Assembly: GCF_016031615.1 (NCBI RefSeq)
Contig: NZ_JACYXC010000001.1
Coordinates: 1,178,001-1,242,000 of the forward strand
DNA from: Streptomyces pactum
GTDB lineage: Bacteria; Actinomycetota; Actinomycetes; Streptomycetales; Streptomycetaceae
Direction of reading: 5' to 3'
Length of the DNA: 64,000 bases
How positions within the stretch are numbered: the first letter of the stretch is position 1; each line of letters opens with the position of its first letter. Positions 55,793 through 63,059 of the stretch are shown here, in pieces. The notes beneath the pieces are model-generated. The model saw only the letters and a list, made by a program, of their open reading frames with translations, was not told the DNA's origin and ran no database searches. The position numbers and the translations under genes were made by a program.

Positions 55793-56610
55793 CGAGGCCC
55801 CTCCGCCACTGCGCGATCGACATCGGCCGGGTCAAGTGCCGGCGCCCCGGCGCGCATCCACAGAAAGTACTCGACGTTGCCGGACGGGCCGGGCAGCGGG
55901 CTGGCGGTGACGCCCAGCACACCCAGGCCCAGCCGCGCCGCCTGCTCCGCGACGGTGACCACCGCCTCGGCGCGCAGGGTGCTGCTGCGGACCACCCCGC
56001 CGCTGCCCAGCCGCTCCTTGCCGACCTCGAACTGCGGCTTGACCATCAGGACCAGGTCGGCGTCGGGCGCGGCACAGCCGACCAGGGCGGGGAGCACCAG
56101 GCCGAGGGGGATGAAGGACAGGTCGCCCACGACCAGGTCCACCGGCCGGCCGTCGAGGTGCTCCAGAGTCAGCTCGCGGACGTTGGTGCGGTCCCGGACG
56201 GTGACCCGCTCGTCGTTCCGCAGCGACCAGGCCAGCTGCCCGTAGCCGACGTCCACCGCGACCACCTCGGCGGCGCCGGCGCGCAGCAGCACATCGGTGA
56301 AGCCGCCGGTGGAGGCGCCCGCGTCGAGGGCCCGCCGGCCCGCCACCCGCAGCCCGCGGGGGGTGAAGGCGGCCAGTGCCCCGGCGAGCTTGTGGCCGCC
56401 GCGCGAGACGTAGTCCGGGTCTCCGTCGTCCTCGGCGACGACCAGGGCGGCGCTGGTCTCCACCTGGGTGGCGGACTTGGTCGCGACCGTCCCCGCGACG
56501 GTCACCCGGCCGGCCGCGATCAGCTGGGCGGCGTGCTCGCGGGAGCGGGCCAGCTTGCGGCGGACCAGCTCGGCGTCGAGTCGTCGGCGTTGGCTACGGG
56601 GGGCGGCCAC
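55789..56610 (-). CDS. tlyA: TlyA-family rRNA 2'-O-methyltransferase
   Basis: 273 residues from GTG at 56610. N-terminal S4 domain (RRLDAELVRRKLARSREHAAQ, LIAAGRVTVAG), linker, then an FtsJ-like SAM domain: RGGHKLAGALAAF, RALDAGASTGGFTDVLL (motif I), VVAVDVGYGQLAWSLR, DLVVGDLSFIPLGLVLPAL and LVLMVKPQFEVGKERLGSGGVV (catalytic Lys-Asp-Lys-Glu set). By family it methylates 16S C1409 and/or 23S C1920, relevant to capreomycin sensitivity. Overlaps nadK by 4 bp. Confidence 0.95.
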   Translation of the reverse strand: MAAPRSQRRRLDAELVRRKLARSREHAAQLIAAGRVTVAGTVATKSATQVETSAALVVAEDDGDPDYVSRGGHKLAGALAAFTPRGLRVAGRRALDAGASTGGFTDVLLRAGAAEVVAVDVGYGQLAWSLRNDERVTVRDRTNVRELTLEHLDGRPVDLVVGDLSFIPLGLVLPALVGCAAPDADLVLMVKPQFEVGKERLGSGGVVRSSTLRAEAVVTVAEQAARLGLGVLGVTASPLPGPSGNVEYFLWMRAGAPALDPADVDRAVAEGPR

Positions 56611-56617
56611 GTGCGGT

Positions 56618-56812
56618 TCAGCTCCTGGTGTCGTGCGGGGTGGTGGGGCCGGGCGGCCCGGGGTGCCGGTCGAGTGCGGTCAGCGTCTCGCGCAGGCCCC
56701 GGTGCACATCCTCGTACACCTCCAGGTGGTCGCTCGCGGCGAGGTGATCGGCGTCGGCGAGCCGGTCGAGTTCCGCGTCCACCCGCGGGTGGCCGGTGGG
56801 GGTGCGGTCCAC
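56618..56812 (-). CDS. Small conserved-looking protein (C-terminal module of a Pro-rich gene)
   Basis: 64 residues counted from GTG at 56812: DRTPTGHPRVDAELDRLADA, then DHLEVYEDVHRGLRETLTALD and a Pro-rich end. The helical centre is acidic and well ordered, as in the short protein usually found just upstream of tlyA in Streptomyces. In relatives it carries a Pro-rich N-terminus, so translation probably begins further right; see the next entry. Ends 7 bp before tlyA, so it is likely in the same operon. Function unknown. Confidence 0.6.
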   Translation of the reverse strand: MDRTPTGHPRVDAELDRLADADHLAASDHLEVYEDVHRGLRETLTALDRHPGPPGPTTPHDTRS

Positions 56813-57340
56813 GCCGAGCGGGGGCCGGGGCGGCGGGGTCGTCCGCCGGGTCCGGGTCCCCGGGGTCCGCCCCCCGGGTCCGCCGGGCCCGGGCCCGAGC
56901 CTGCCGCAGCGCCCGCGGCGTCCCGCGCGGGGAAGTCCTGCGCAGCGCCCGCGGCGGCCCGCGCAACGGATTCCGCCGCACCTCCCGCGGCGTCCTCCGT
57001 GACCACCACCGGCCGAGCGGCGGCCTCCCCGGCGGGGGCCCCGTCGGCGGCCGGGCGGGCGGCGGCCCCGGTGGGCGCCACCGCCGGGGCCACGGCACCG
57101 GCGGGACCGGCAGGACCCGCGGGGCGGATGGGACCGGTGGGCCCCGTGGAATCAGCGGGGCCCGTGGCGGGCACGACGGCAGGACCGGCAGCAGGGCCGG
57201 CGGCCTCGGTGGGCGCCGCGCCGCCGTCCGGGAACGGTGCCGCCGGCCCGGCCAGGGGCGGGCGGCCGGCGGCGGGCCGGGGGGTGCGGTCCGGGCCCGG
57301 GCCGGGGCGGGGGCGGTCCCTGGGGCGTCGGCTCGTTCAT
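56813..57340 (-). pseudogene. Pro/Ala/Gly-rich upstream part of the same gene, with apparent frameshifts
   Basis: A convincing start (ATG 57340, MNEPTPQGPPPPRPGPGP) sits 7 bp after a TAGCGT -10 box, but its frame stops at 57152. From about 57290 to 56870 a second frame reads smoothly as DRTPRPAAGRPPLAGPAAP and a long Ala/Gly/Pro stretch with EDAAGGAAESVARAAAG, then the original frame resumes for DRTPTGHPRVDAELDRLADA. Two compensating shifts would make one protein of about 240 residues. This may be repeat expansion with decay or assembly error in GC-rich sequence; alternatively only the 64-residue part is made. Confidence 0.4.
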
Positions 57341-57347
57341 GGCTCCG

Positions 57348-57353
57348 ACGCTA
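57348..57353 (-). promoter_or_regulatory. -10 box TAGCGT for the Pro-rich gene
   Basis: TAGCGT (leftward) ends 7 bp before the ATG at 57340, without a Shine-Dalgarno, consistent with a leaderless transcript that probably continues into tlyA-nadK. Confidence 0.45.
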
Positions 57354-57404
57354 CCGCGTGACGGCCCTCCACCGGGGCCGGGACCCCGGCCGGTGCCCCT
57401 GCGG

Positions 57405-57410
57405 TACGGT
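57405..57410 (+). promoter_or_regulatory. -10 box TACGGT for the SCP2-domain gene
   Basis: TACGGT ends 8 bp before the ATG at 57419, again without a ribosome site, forming a compact divergent pair with the leftward TAGCGT box 52 bp away. Confidence 0.45.
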
Positions 57411-57418
57411 CGGTGACC

Positions 57419-57766
57419 ATGGCGACCATCGAGGAGTGCCGGACCGCGCTCGACCGGCTGGCGGAGAACCTCGCGCGCGCTGACGGCGATCTGCGCAGCG
57501 CCGCCTCGGCCGACCGCTCGCTGAGCTGCCGGATCACCGATCTGGACACCACCTTCACCGGCCGGCTGCGCGGCGGGCGGCTGGTGGACGTGGTGCCGGC
57601 GCCCGGTCCCCCGGCGGAACGGGCGCACATCCGGCTGGCGATGACCGGCGACGACCTGGTGGCCCTGGTCGCCGGGGAGCTGAACTTCGCGCGGGCCTGG
57701 GCGAGCGGCCGGGTCAGGCTGGAAGCGGGCGTGCGGGACCTGCTGCGGCTGCGGAAGCTGCTGTAG
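57419..57766 (+). CDS. SCP2 sterol-carrier-domain protein
   Basis: 115 residues, a single SCP2-type domain: IEECRTALDRLAENLARADG, SLSCRITDLDTTFTGRLRGG, IRLAMTGDDLVALVAGELNF and the typical ending ARAWASGRVRLEAGVRDLLRL. Such small proteins bind lipids or acyl-CoA in a hydrophobic tunnel; the ligand is unknown. Cytoplasmic. Its 3' end overlaps the convergent ABC ATPase gene by 53 bp. Likely leaderless. Confidence 0.88.
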   Translation: MATIEECRTALDRLAENLARADGDLRSAASADRSLSCRITDLDTTFTGRLRGGRLVDVVPAPGPPAERAHIRLAMTGDDLVALVAGELNFARAWASGRVRLEAGVRDLLRLRKLL

Positions 57767-58607
57767 CGCCGGTCTGCCGCGGGGCGCGGCGGCGGGCCGC
57801 GGGGACCACCAGCGGGGTGCCGGTCTCCGGGTCGTCGATGACCTGGCAGCGCAGGTTGAACACCTTCTCCACGAGTTCGGCGGTGACCACCTCGGCCGGG
57901 GTGCCCTCGGCGACGACCTCACCGCCGCGCATCGCGATGAGGTGGGTGGCGTACCGGGCGGCGTGGTTGAGGTCGTGCAGCACCGCGACGAGGGTGCGGC
58001 CCTGCTCCTCGTGCAGCTGGGCACAGAGGTCCAGGACGTCGATCTGGTGCTGGATGTCCAGGTAGGTGGTCGGTTCGTCGAGCAGCAGCAGCGGCGTCTG
58101 CTGGGCGATGGCCATGGCGATCCACACCCGCTGGCGCTGGCCGCCGGAGAGCTCGTCGACGTACCGGTCGGCGAGTTCCGCGACGCCGGTGGCGGCCATC
58201 GACTCGGCGACGACCCGCTCGTCGGTGTCCGACCACTGCCGCAGCAGCCCCTGGTGCGGGTAGCGGCCCCGGGCCACCAGGTCGGCGACGGTGATGCCGT
58301 CCGGCGCGGTGGAGGACTGCGGCAGCAGGCCGAGCGTACGGGCCACCTGCTTGGCGGGGAGGGAGCCGATGACCTGGCCGTCCAGGAGCACCGAACCGGC
58401 GGCGGGCTTGAGCATCCGGGACAGCGCCCGCAGCAGGGTGGACTTGCCGCAGGCGTTGGGGCCGACGATCACCGTGAAGGAGTTGTCGGGGATGGTCACC
58501 GACAGGTCGCGGGCGACGGTCCGGCCGTCGTAGGCGAGGGTCACACCCCGGGCGGCGAGGCGCTGCCCGGGGGCGGGGGCGGTGGTACCGGAGGTGGTGT
58601 CGGGCAT
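57714..58607 (-). CDS. Iron-siderophore ABC transporter ATP-binding protein
   Basis: 297 residues. Walker A VGPNACGKSTLLRALSRML, Q-loop LGLLPQSSTAPDGITV, signature VDELSGGQRQRVWIAMA, Walker B LLLLDEPTTYLDIQHQIDVL, switch His in VLHDLNHAARYATHL. FepC/FecE subfamily. Energises the two FecCD-type permeases encoded just upstream, importing a ferric siderophore. ATG at 58607. The C-terminal 35 residues are an Ala-rich tail overlapping the SCP2 gene. Confidence 0.94.
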   Translation of the reverse strand: MPDTTSGTTAPAPGQRLAARGVTLAYDGRTVARDLSVTIPDNSFTVIVGPNACGKSTLLRALSRMLKPAAGSVLLDGQVIGSLPAKQVARTLGLLPQSSTAPDGITVADLVARGRYPHQGLLRQWSDTDERVVAESMAATGVAELADRYVDELSGGQRQRVWIAMAIAQQTPLLLLDEPTTYLDIQHQIDVLDLCAQLHEEQGRTLVAVLHDLNHAARYATHLIAMRGGEVVAEGTPAEVVTAELVEKVFNLRCQVIDDPETGTPLVVPAARRRAPRQTGATAASAAAAGPARPLPA

Positions 58608-58811
58608 GTCGGTCGGTCCTTGTCGTCGGGCACGGGGATCGCGGCGGGCGGGGGCGGAGGTGCGGGCCGGCGGGGGGCGGAAGCTGCGGGCCGGCGGTTC
58701 ACGGCCCGCCGCGGTTCCCCCGGTTCTGGTTCGGTGTCCGGCTCGACGTCGGTTCCGGTCCCGGTCCCGTCGGTTCCGGTCCCGCCCGTCCCGGTCCCGT
58801 TCGCGTCCGGC
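58608..58811. repeat. Short GTCGGTTCCGGTCCCG iterations between permease and ATPase genes
   Basis: About five imperfect copies of TCGGTTCCGGTCCCG or GTCCCGGTCCCG between 58725 and 58805. No gene. It separates the otherwise compact operon by 204 bp. Confidence 0.5.
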
Positions 58812-59891
58812 TCATATCCGGCCGGCCCGGCGCTCGGTGGCCAGCAGCCACAGCAGGTAGACGCCGCCGAGTACGCCGGTGAGCACGCCGACCGGCAGCT
58901 GGTCGGCGCCGAACGCCCGCTGCGCGGCCCAGTCGGCGGTGATCAGCAGCACCGCGCCCATCAGCGCCGACGGCAGCAGGTTGGGGCCCGGGGCACGGGT
59001 CAGCCGGCGGGCGATCTGCGGTGCCACCAGGGAGATGAAGGCCAGCGGTCCGGCCGCGGCGGCGGCCGACGCGGTGAGCAGCACGGCGGTGAGCATCAGG
59101 ACGAACCGGGTGCGCTCGACGGGGACGCCCAGGGCGTGGGCGCTGTCGTCGCCCATCTCCATCATGCGCAGCGGGCGGCCGTACCAGAAGGCCACCGGCA
59201 TCAGCACCGCGCAGGAGACGAGCAGCGGCCACACCTGGTCCCAGTCGCGTCCGTTGAGCGACCCGGTCACCCAGGTCAGGGCGCGCGCCGCGTCCAGCAT
59301 CTTCGCCTTGGTCAGCAGGTAGCCGTTGACCGCGAAGAGCATGGAGGAGGCACCGATGCCGACGAGCACCAGGCGGTAGCCGTGGATGCCGCGGCGCCAG
59401 GCGAGGACGTAGACCGCGAGCCCGGTGAACAGGCCGCCGACGACCGCCCCCACGGAGACGGCGGTGGTGCCGCCGTCGAGGAGCACGATGACGGTGAGCG
59501 CGCCGGCCGCCGACCCCTGTCCGAAGCCGATCACGTCCGGGCTGCCCAGCGGGTTGCGGGTCAGGCTCTGGAAGACGGCCCCGGCCAGGCCGAGCGCCGC
59601 GCCGACCAGCAGTCCCACCAGCACCCGGGGCAACCGCAGCTCGTTGACGATGAAGTCCTGGGCCACCGTGCCGCCGCCGAACAGGGTGCGGACCACGTCC
59701 AGCGGCGGGATGTCGTAGTCGCCGGTTCCGATCAGCACCACGCTCATGGCGAACGCGGCGCCCGCGAGCACCGCCCCCACCAGCACTCCGCGCGGATCGA
59801 CGCGGACCGACAGACCGCCGGCGCGCAGCGTGGTGCCGCGCCTCCCGGACCTGGTGGGGCGCCCGGTCGCGGCCTTGGTGCTCGGGTTCAC
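58812..59891 (-). CDS. FecCD-family siderophore permease (second)
   Basis: 359 residues from GTG at 59891, overlapping the first permease stop by 4 bp (GTGA). About nine or ten membrane segments; ELRLPRVLVGLLVGAALGLAG, FQSLTRNPLGSPDVIGFGQG, TWVTGSLNGRDWDQV and the ATPase coupling region GDDSAHALGVPVERTR, then AAGPLAFISLVAPQIARRL, LPVGVLTGVLGGVYLLWLL are the FecCD hallmarks. Forms a heterodimer with the preceding permease. Confidence 0.94.
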   Translation of the reverse strand: MNPSTKAATGRPTRSGRRGTTLRAGGLSVRVDPRGVLVGAVLAGAAFAMSVVLIGTGDYDIPPLDVVRTLFGGGTVAQDFIVNELRLPRVLVGLLVGAALGLAGAVFQSLTRNPLGSPDVIGFGQGSAAGALTVIVLLDGGTTAVSVGAVVGGLFTGLAVYVLAWRRGIHGYRLVLVGIGASSMLFAVNGYLLTKAKMLDAARALTWVTGSLNGRDWDQVWPLLVSCAVLMPVAFWYGRPLRMMEMGDDSAHALGVPVERTRFVLMLTAVLLTASAAAAAGPLAFISLVAPQIARRLTRAPGPNLLPSALMGAVLLITADWAAQRAFGADQLPVGVLTGVLGGVYLLWLLATERRAGRI

Positions 59892-60955
59892 AGCTGGGCC
59901 ATCCTTCGGCGGCGTACGAGGAAGATGAAGACGGGGCCGCCGATGAGCGTGGTGACGACACCGACCTGGAGTTCGGAGGGCCGGACGGCGATCCGGCCGA
60001 TGATGTCGGAGCCCAGCAGCAGCACCGGGGAGAGGGTGGCGGCGTACGGCATGATCCAGCGCATGTCGGGGCCGGTGAGCGCGCGCACGATGTGCGGGAC
60101 CATCAGGCCGACGAAGGCGATCGGCCCGCACGCGGCGGTCGCCGCCCCGCACAGCAGGGTGGTCGCCACCATGGCGAGCACCCGGGTGGTGGCGAGCCGG
60201 GCCCCCAGCGCGCGGGCGGTGTCGTCGCCGAGCGCGATGGCGTTCAGCGGCCGGGCCAGCACCAGGGTGAGGGCCAGTCCCAGGAGCAGGAACGGTGCCA
60301 CCTGCTCGACCACCGTCATGTTGGCGGAGGCGAGCGAACCCACCGTCCAGAAGCGCATCTTGTCCAGCGCGGCGGTGTCCAGCATCTGCACCGCGTAGAC
60401 GTAGCCGTAGAGGGCCGAGTACGTCGCGGTACCGGCGAGGGCGAGCCGCACCGGGGTGGCGCCCCGGCTGCCGCCGATGACGTAGACGATGACGGAGGCG
60501 AGCGCCGCGCCGAGCAGCGCGAACCACACGTACCCGGTCAGCGAGGTGACGCCGAGGAAGCTGATGGCCGAGACGACGGCGGCGGACGCGCCCGCGTTGA
60601 CGCCGAGCAGGCCGGGGTCGGCCAGCGGGTTGCGGGTGAGCGCCTGCATCACCGCGCCGGCCAGGCCCAGGCCGATGCCGACCAGCAGGCCGAGCAGGGT
60701 GCGCGGCACCCGTACGTCCCGGATCACCACATCGGTCTTGTCCCCGGAGTAGTGGAAGAGCCCGTCCCACACCTGGTCCAGGGGGATCGGCTTGGAGCCG
60801 ACCGCGATGCTGGCGGCGGCGACCACGGCGAGCAGCACCACCGAGGCGATCAGCCCGGCGGCGCGGCGCCCGGTGCGTGAGGCGGCGGAGGGTGGCACGG
60901 GCGCCGCCTCCGCCCCGGTGCGTACGGGACTGGCCAAGGACACGCGGAACTCCAC
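59888..60955 (-). CDS. FecCD-family siderophore permease (first)
   Basis: 355 residues from GTG at 60955, first gene of the operon. Same fold: DVRVPRTLLGLLVGIGLGLAG, MQALTRNPLADPGLLGVNAG, FWTVGSLASANMTVVEQV, GDDTARALGARLATTR (coupling helix region), CGPIAFVGLMVPHIVRAL and ELQVGVVTTLIGGPVFIFLV. An iron box lies 55 bp upstream. The substrate-binding lipoprotein expected for such a system is not encoded in the window. Confidence 0.94.
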   Translation of the reverse strand: MEFRVSLASPVRTGAEAAPVPPSAASRTGRRAAGLIASVVLLAVVAAASIAVGSKPIPLDQVWDGLFHYSGDKTDVVIRDVRVPRTLLGLLVGIGLGLAGAVMQALTRNPLADPGLLGVNAGASAAVVSAISFLGVTSLTGYVWFALLGAALASVIVYVIGGSRGATPVRLALAGTATYSALYGYVYAVQMLDTAALDKMRFWTVGSLASANMTVVEQVAPFLLLGLALTLVLARPLNAIALGDDTARALGARLATTRVLAMVATTLLCGAATAACGPIAFVGLMVPHIVRALTGPDMRWIMPYAATLSPVLLLGSDIIGRIAVRPSELQVGVVTTLIGGPVFIFLVRRRRMAQL

Positions 60956-61009
60956 CTCACAGGCAGCACGGAACGACCGGGCACGAACACGGGCTCGACC
61001 AGCCCGGAC

Positions 61010-61028
61010 TTAGGTTAGGTTAGCCTAA
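61010..61028 (-). promoter_or_regulatory. DmdR/IdeR iron box
   Basis: TTAGGTTAGGTTAGCCTAA matches the actinobacterial iron box TTAGGTTAGGCTAACCTAA at 17 of 19 positions. It is 55 bp before the first permease gene. Binding of Fe(II)-DmdR here would repress the uptake operon under iron sufficiency. Confidence 0.85.
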
Positions 61029-61559
61029 GCCTTGATCGTCCTCGCTGGAAGGCCCGGCGAACACCGCGGGCCCCGGGAGGTCGGAAGCCGGAGGCGGCGG
61101 GAGCCGGGGCGACCGGTGGCTCGGACCGCCGGGGGCCGGGGACGGCGGAAGTCCGGGGCGACAGGGCCCGAGACGGCGGGAGCCGGGACCCCGGGAACGC
61201 CGGGAGCCCGAGACGACAGAAGCCGGCACGCCGGAAGCCCGAGAACGTCGGGGCCCGAGATGGCGGAAGCCCGGGATGACGGGTGGTCCGGGACGGCGGG
61301 AGCCGGGGCGACCGGTGGCCCGGACCGCCGGGGACCGGGGACTGCGGGAGCCGTGGACGACGGAAACCCCGGGACCGGGAGCAGGGGACGACGAAAGCCG
61401 GAACGACAGGGGACCCGGGCCGCCGGGGACGGGCCGCCAGGGTTTCCGGGGGAGCCGGGTGGGCCGGTCGGCGGGATGTCCCGGCAGCCGACCACCGACC
61501 GGGCGGCTCCCGCCGGAAAGCCGGTTGCCCGGCCGGAACACCCCTGCCAGGGTTCGCCC
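61029..61559. repeat. Degenerate GCCGGGAGCCCGAGACGAC-type minisatellite
   Basis: From about 61080 to 61410 short units rich in CCGGGAGCC / CCCGAGACG are repeated; a larger copy relation of 199 bp is visible (GGGAGCCGGGGCGACCGGTG at 61099 and 61298, continuing about 50 bp). All frames are open on both strands. No gene. The hydrolase promoter presumably lies near 61480-61550. Confidence 0.6.
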
Positions 61560-62423
61560 ATGCCCACCTTCACCTCGTACGACGGAACCCGGCTCGCCTA
61601 CCGGGTGTCCGGCGACGGCCCGCCGCTGGTCTGCCTCCCCGGCGGGCCGATGCAGGCCTCCGCCTACCTCGGCGACCTCGGCGGTCTGTCCGCGCACCGG
61701 CGGCTGATCCTGCTCGACCTGCGCGGCACCGGCCGGTCGGCGGCCCCGGCGGACCCCGCCTCCTGGCGCTGTGACCGGCTGGTGGCGGACGTGGAGGCGC
61801 TGCGCGAGCACCTGGGCCTGGAGCGGATGGACGTGCTCGCCCACTCCGCCGGCGCCAACCTGGCGGCGCTCCATCTGGGCCGCCACCCCGACCGCGTGGG
61901 CCGGCTGGTACTCGTCACGCCGAGCGTCTTCGCCGCAGGCGTCGCCGTCTCCGGGGAGGCCCGGCTGGATGCCGCGCGGCTCCGGGCCGGCGAGCCGTGG
62001 TTCGCGGAGGCGTTCGCGGCGCTGGAGGACATCGTCGCGGGCCGGGGCACGGCCGGCTCCTGGCAGGCCATCGCCCCCTTCGCATACGGCCGCTGGGACG
62101 CGGCGGCCCGCGCCCACCGGGCCGCGGAGGACATCCAGCGCAACGGTGAGGCCGCGGCGGTCTTCGGGTCCGAGGGCGCGTTCGACCCGGACGCCACCCG
62201 GGCCGCGCTGTCCCGATTCCGGGCTCCCGTGCTGGTACTGGCCGGTGAGGCCGACGTGAGTGCTCCGCCGCCCGCGATGGCCGAGCTGGCCGGTCTCTTC
62301 CCGGACGCCCGGCTCGTCGTCCAGCCCGGCGCCGGCCACTTCCCCTGGCTCGACGACGCCGGGGCGTTCGTCGCGGCCACCACCCGGTTCCTGGCCGGAT
62401 CGCCCGCCGGAACAGCGGTCTGA
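61560..62423 (+). CDS. Alpha/beta hydrolase
   Basis: 287 residues, ATG at 61560. Starts TFTSYDGTRLAYRVSGDGPP with the oxyanion region CLPGGPMQASAYLGDL, then ILLDLRGTGRSA; nucleophile elbow LAHSAGANLAALHLG (Ser in A-x-S-x-G), acid in VLVLAGEADVSAPP and His in PGAGHFPWLDDAG. Resembles proline iminopeptidase or haloperoxidase-like hydrolases; with a G-G-P before the nucleophile and the DLRGTGRS motif a peptidase or esterase role is plausible but not assigned. No signal peptide; cytoplasmic. It is divergent from the iron-uptake operon, separated by the repeat gap. Confidence 0.9.
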   Translation: MPTFTSYDGTRLAYRVSGDGPPLVCLPGGPMQASAYLGDLGGLSAHRRLILLDLRGTGRSAAPADPASWRCDRLVADVEALREHLGLERMDVLAHSAGANLAALHLGRHPDRVGRLVLVTPSVFAAGVAVSGEARLDAARLRAGEPWFAEAFAALEDIVAGRGTAGSWQAIAPFAYGRWDAAARAHRAAEDIQRNGEAAAVFGSEGAFDPDATRAALSRFRAPVLVLAGEADVSAPPPAMAELAGLFPDARLVVQPGAGHFPWLDDAGAFVAATTRFLAGSPAGTAV

Positions 62424-63059
62424 CCCTCCGCCGGACACCGGAGGCCCCGGACCCACCGGACCGGGACCCCGAGGAGCCGCGGGCCTCGTGCCCCGGCTCT
62501 CCGGCGGGCCGCGCCGGGACGGGCCGGCGGACCCGCGCCGGTTCCGGTACCCGTCCCGCAACCGGGAGCCGTACCGGCACCGGGAGCCGGCCACACCGCA
62601 CCACGTCCCGTCCCGCATCACCGCCCGCCCCGTCCCGCGGCGGGCCCGTCCGCGCTCCGGCCACTGCGGTGAACCCACACCCGCCGGACCGGTGAACCCA
62701 TGCTCCGCCGCACCGGTGAGCCTGCCACTCCGGCGGGCGCGCACCCGTAACGCGCGCCCCCGCCGGTCCGGGCCGGCATCCGGCCGCCCGGTCGGCATCG
62801 CACGGCCACGGCAGGCGCCCGCCCTCCGCCGGCCGGGCACAGCGGTACCCCGGCGCAGGCGCCCGCGGCGGCCATCACCACCCCCGAACGGTCACCCACC
62901 GCGGACCCCGCCAGCCCGCATCGCCGCCCCGCCCCCGGGCACCACCACCCCGGACACCGCCCGGGCGCTCGGCCTCTCCGTGGTCGCCCTGGGCACGACA
63001 CCACCCCGGGCACATCCGCGACAGGCGTCGGCGGCAGAGGCCGTCAGGCCCTCCGCGGG
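62424..63059. other. Gene-free gap between convergent hydrolase and HAD genes
   Basis: 635 bp of GC-rich low-complexity sequence. A small hairpin-like CCTCCG...CGGAGG lies right after the hydrolase stop (62425-62444), and ACCGGGAGCCG iterations occur near 62560-62590. No start signal or conserved peptide; nothing called. Confidence 0.5.
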
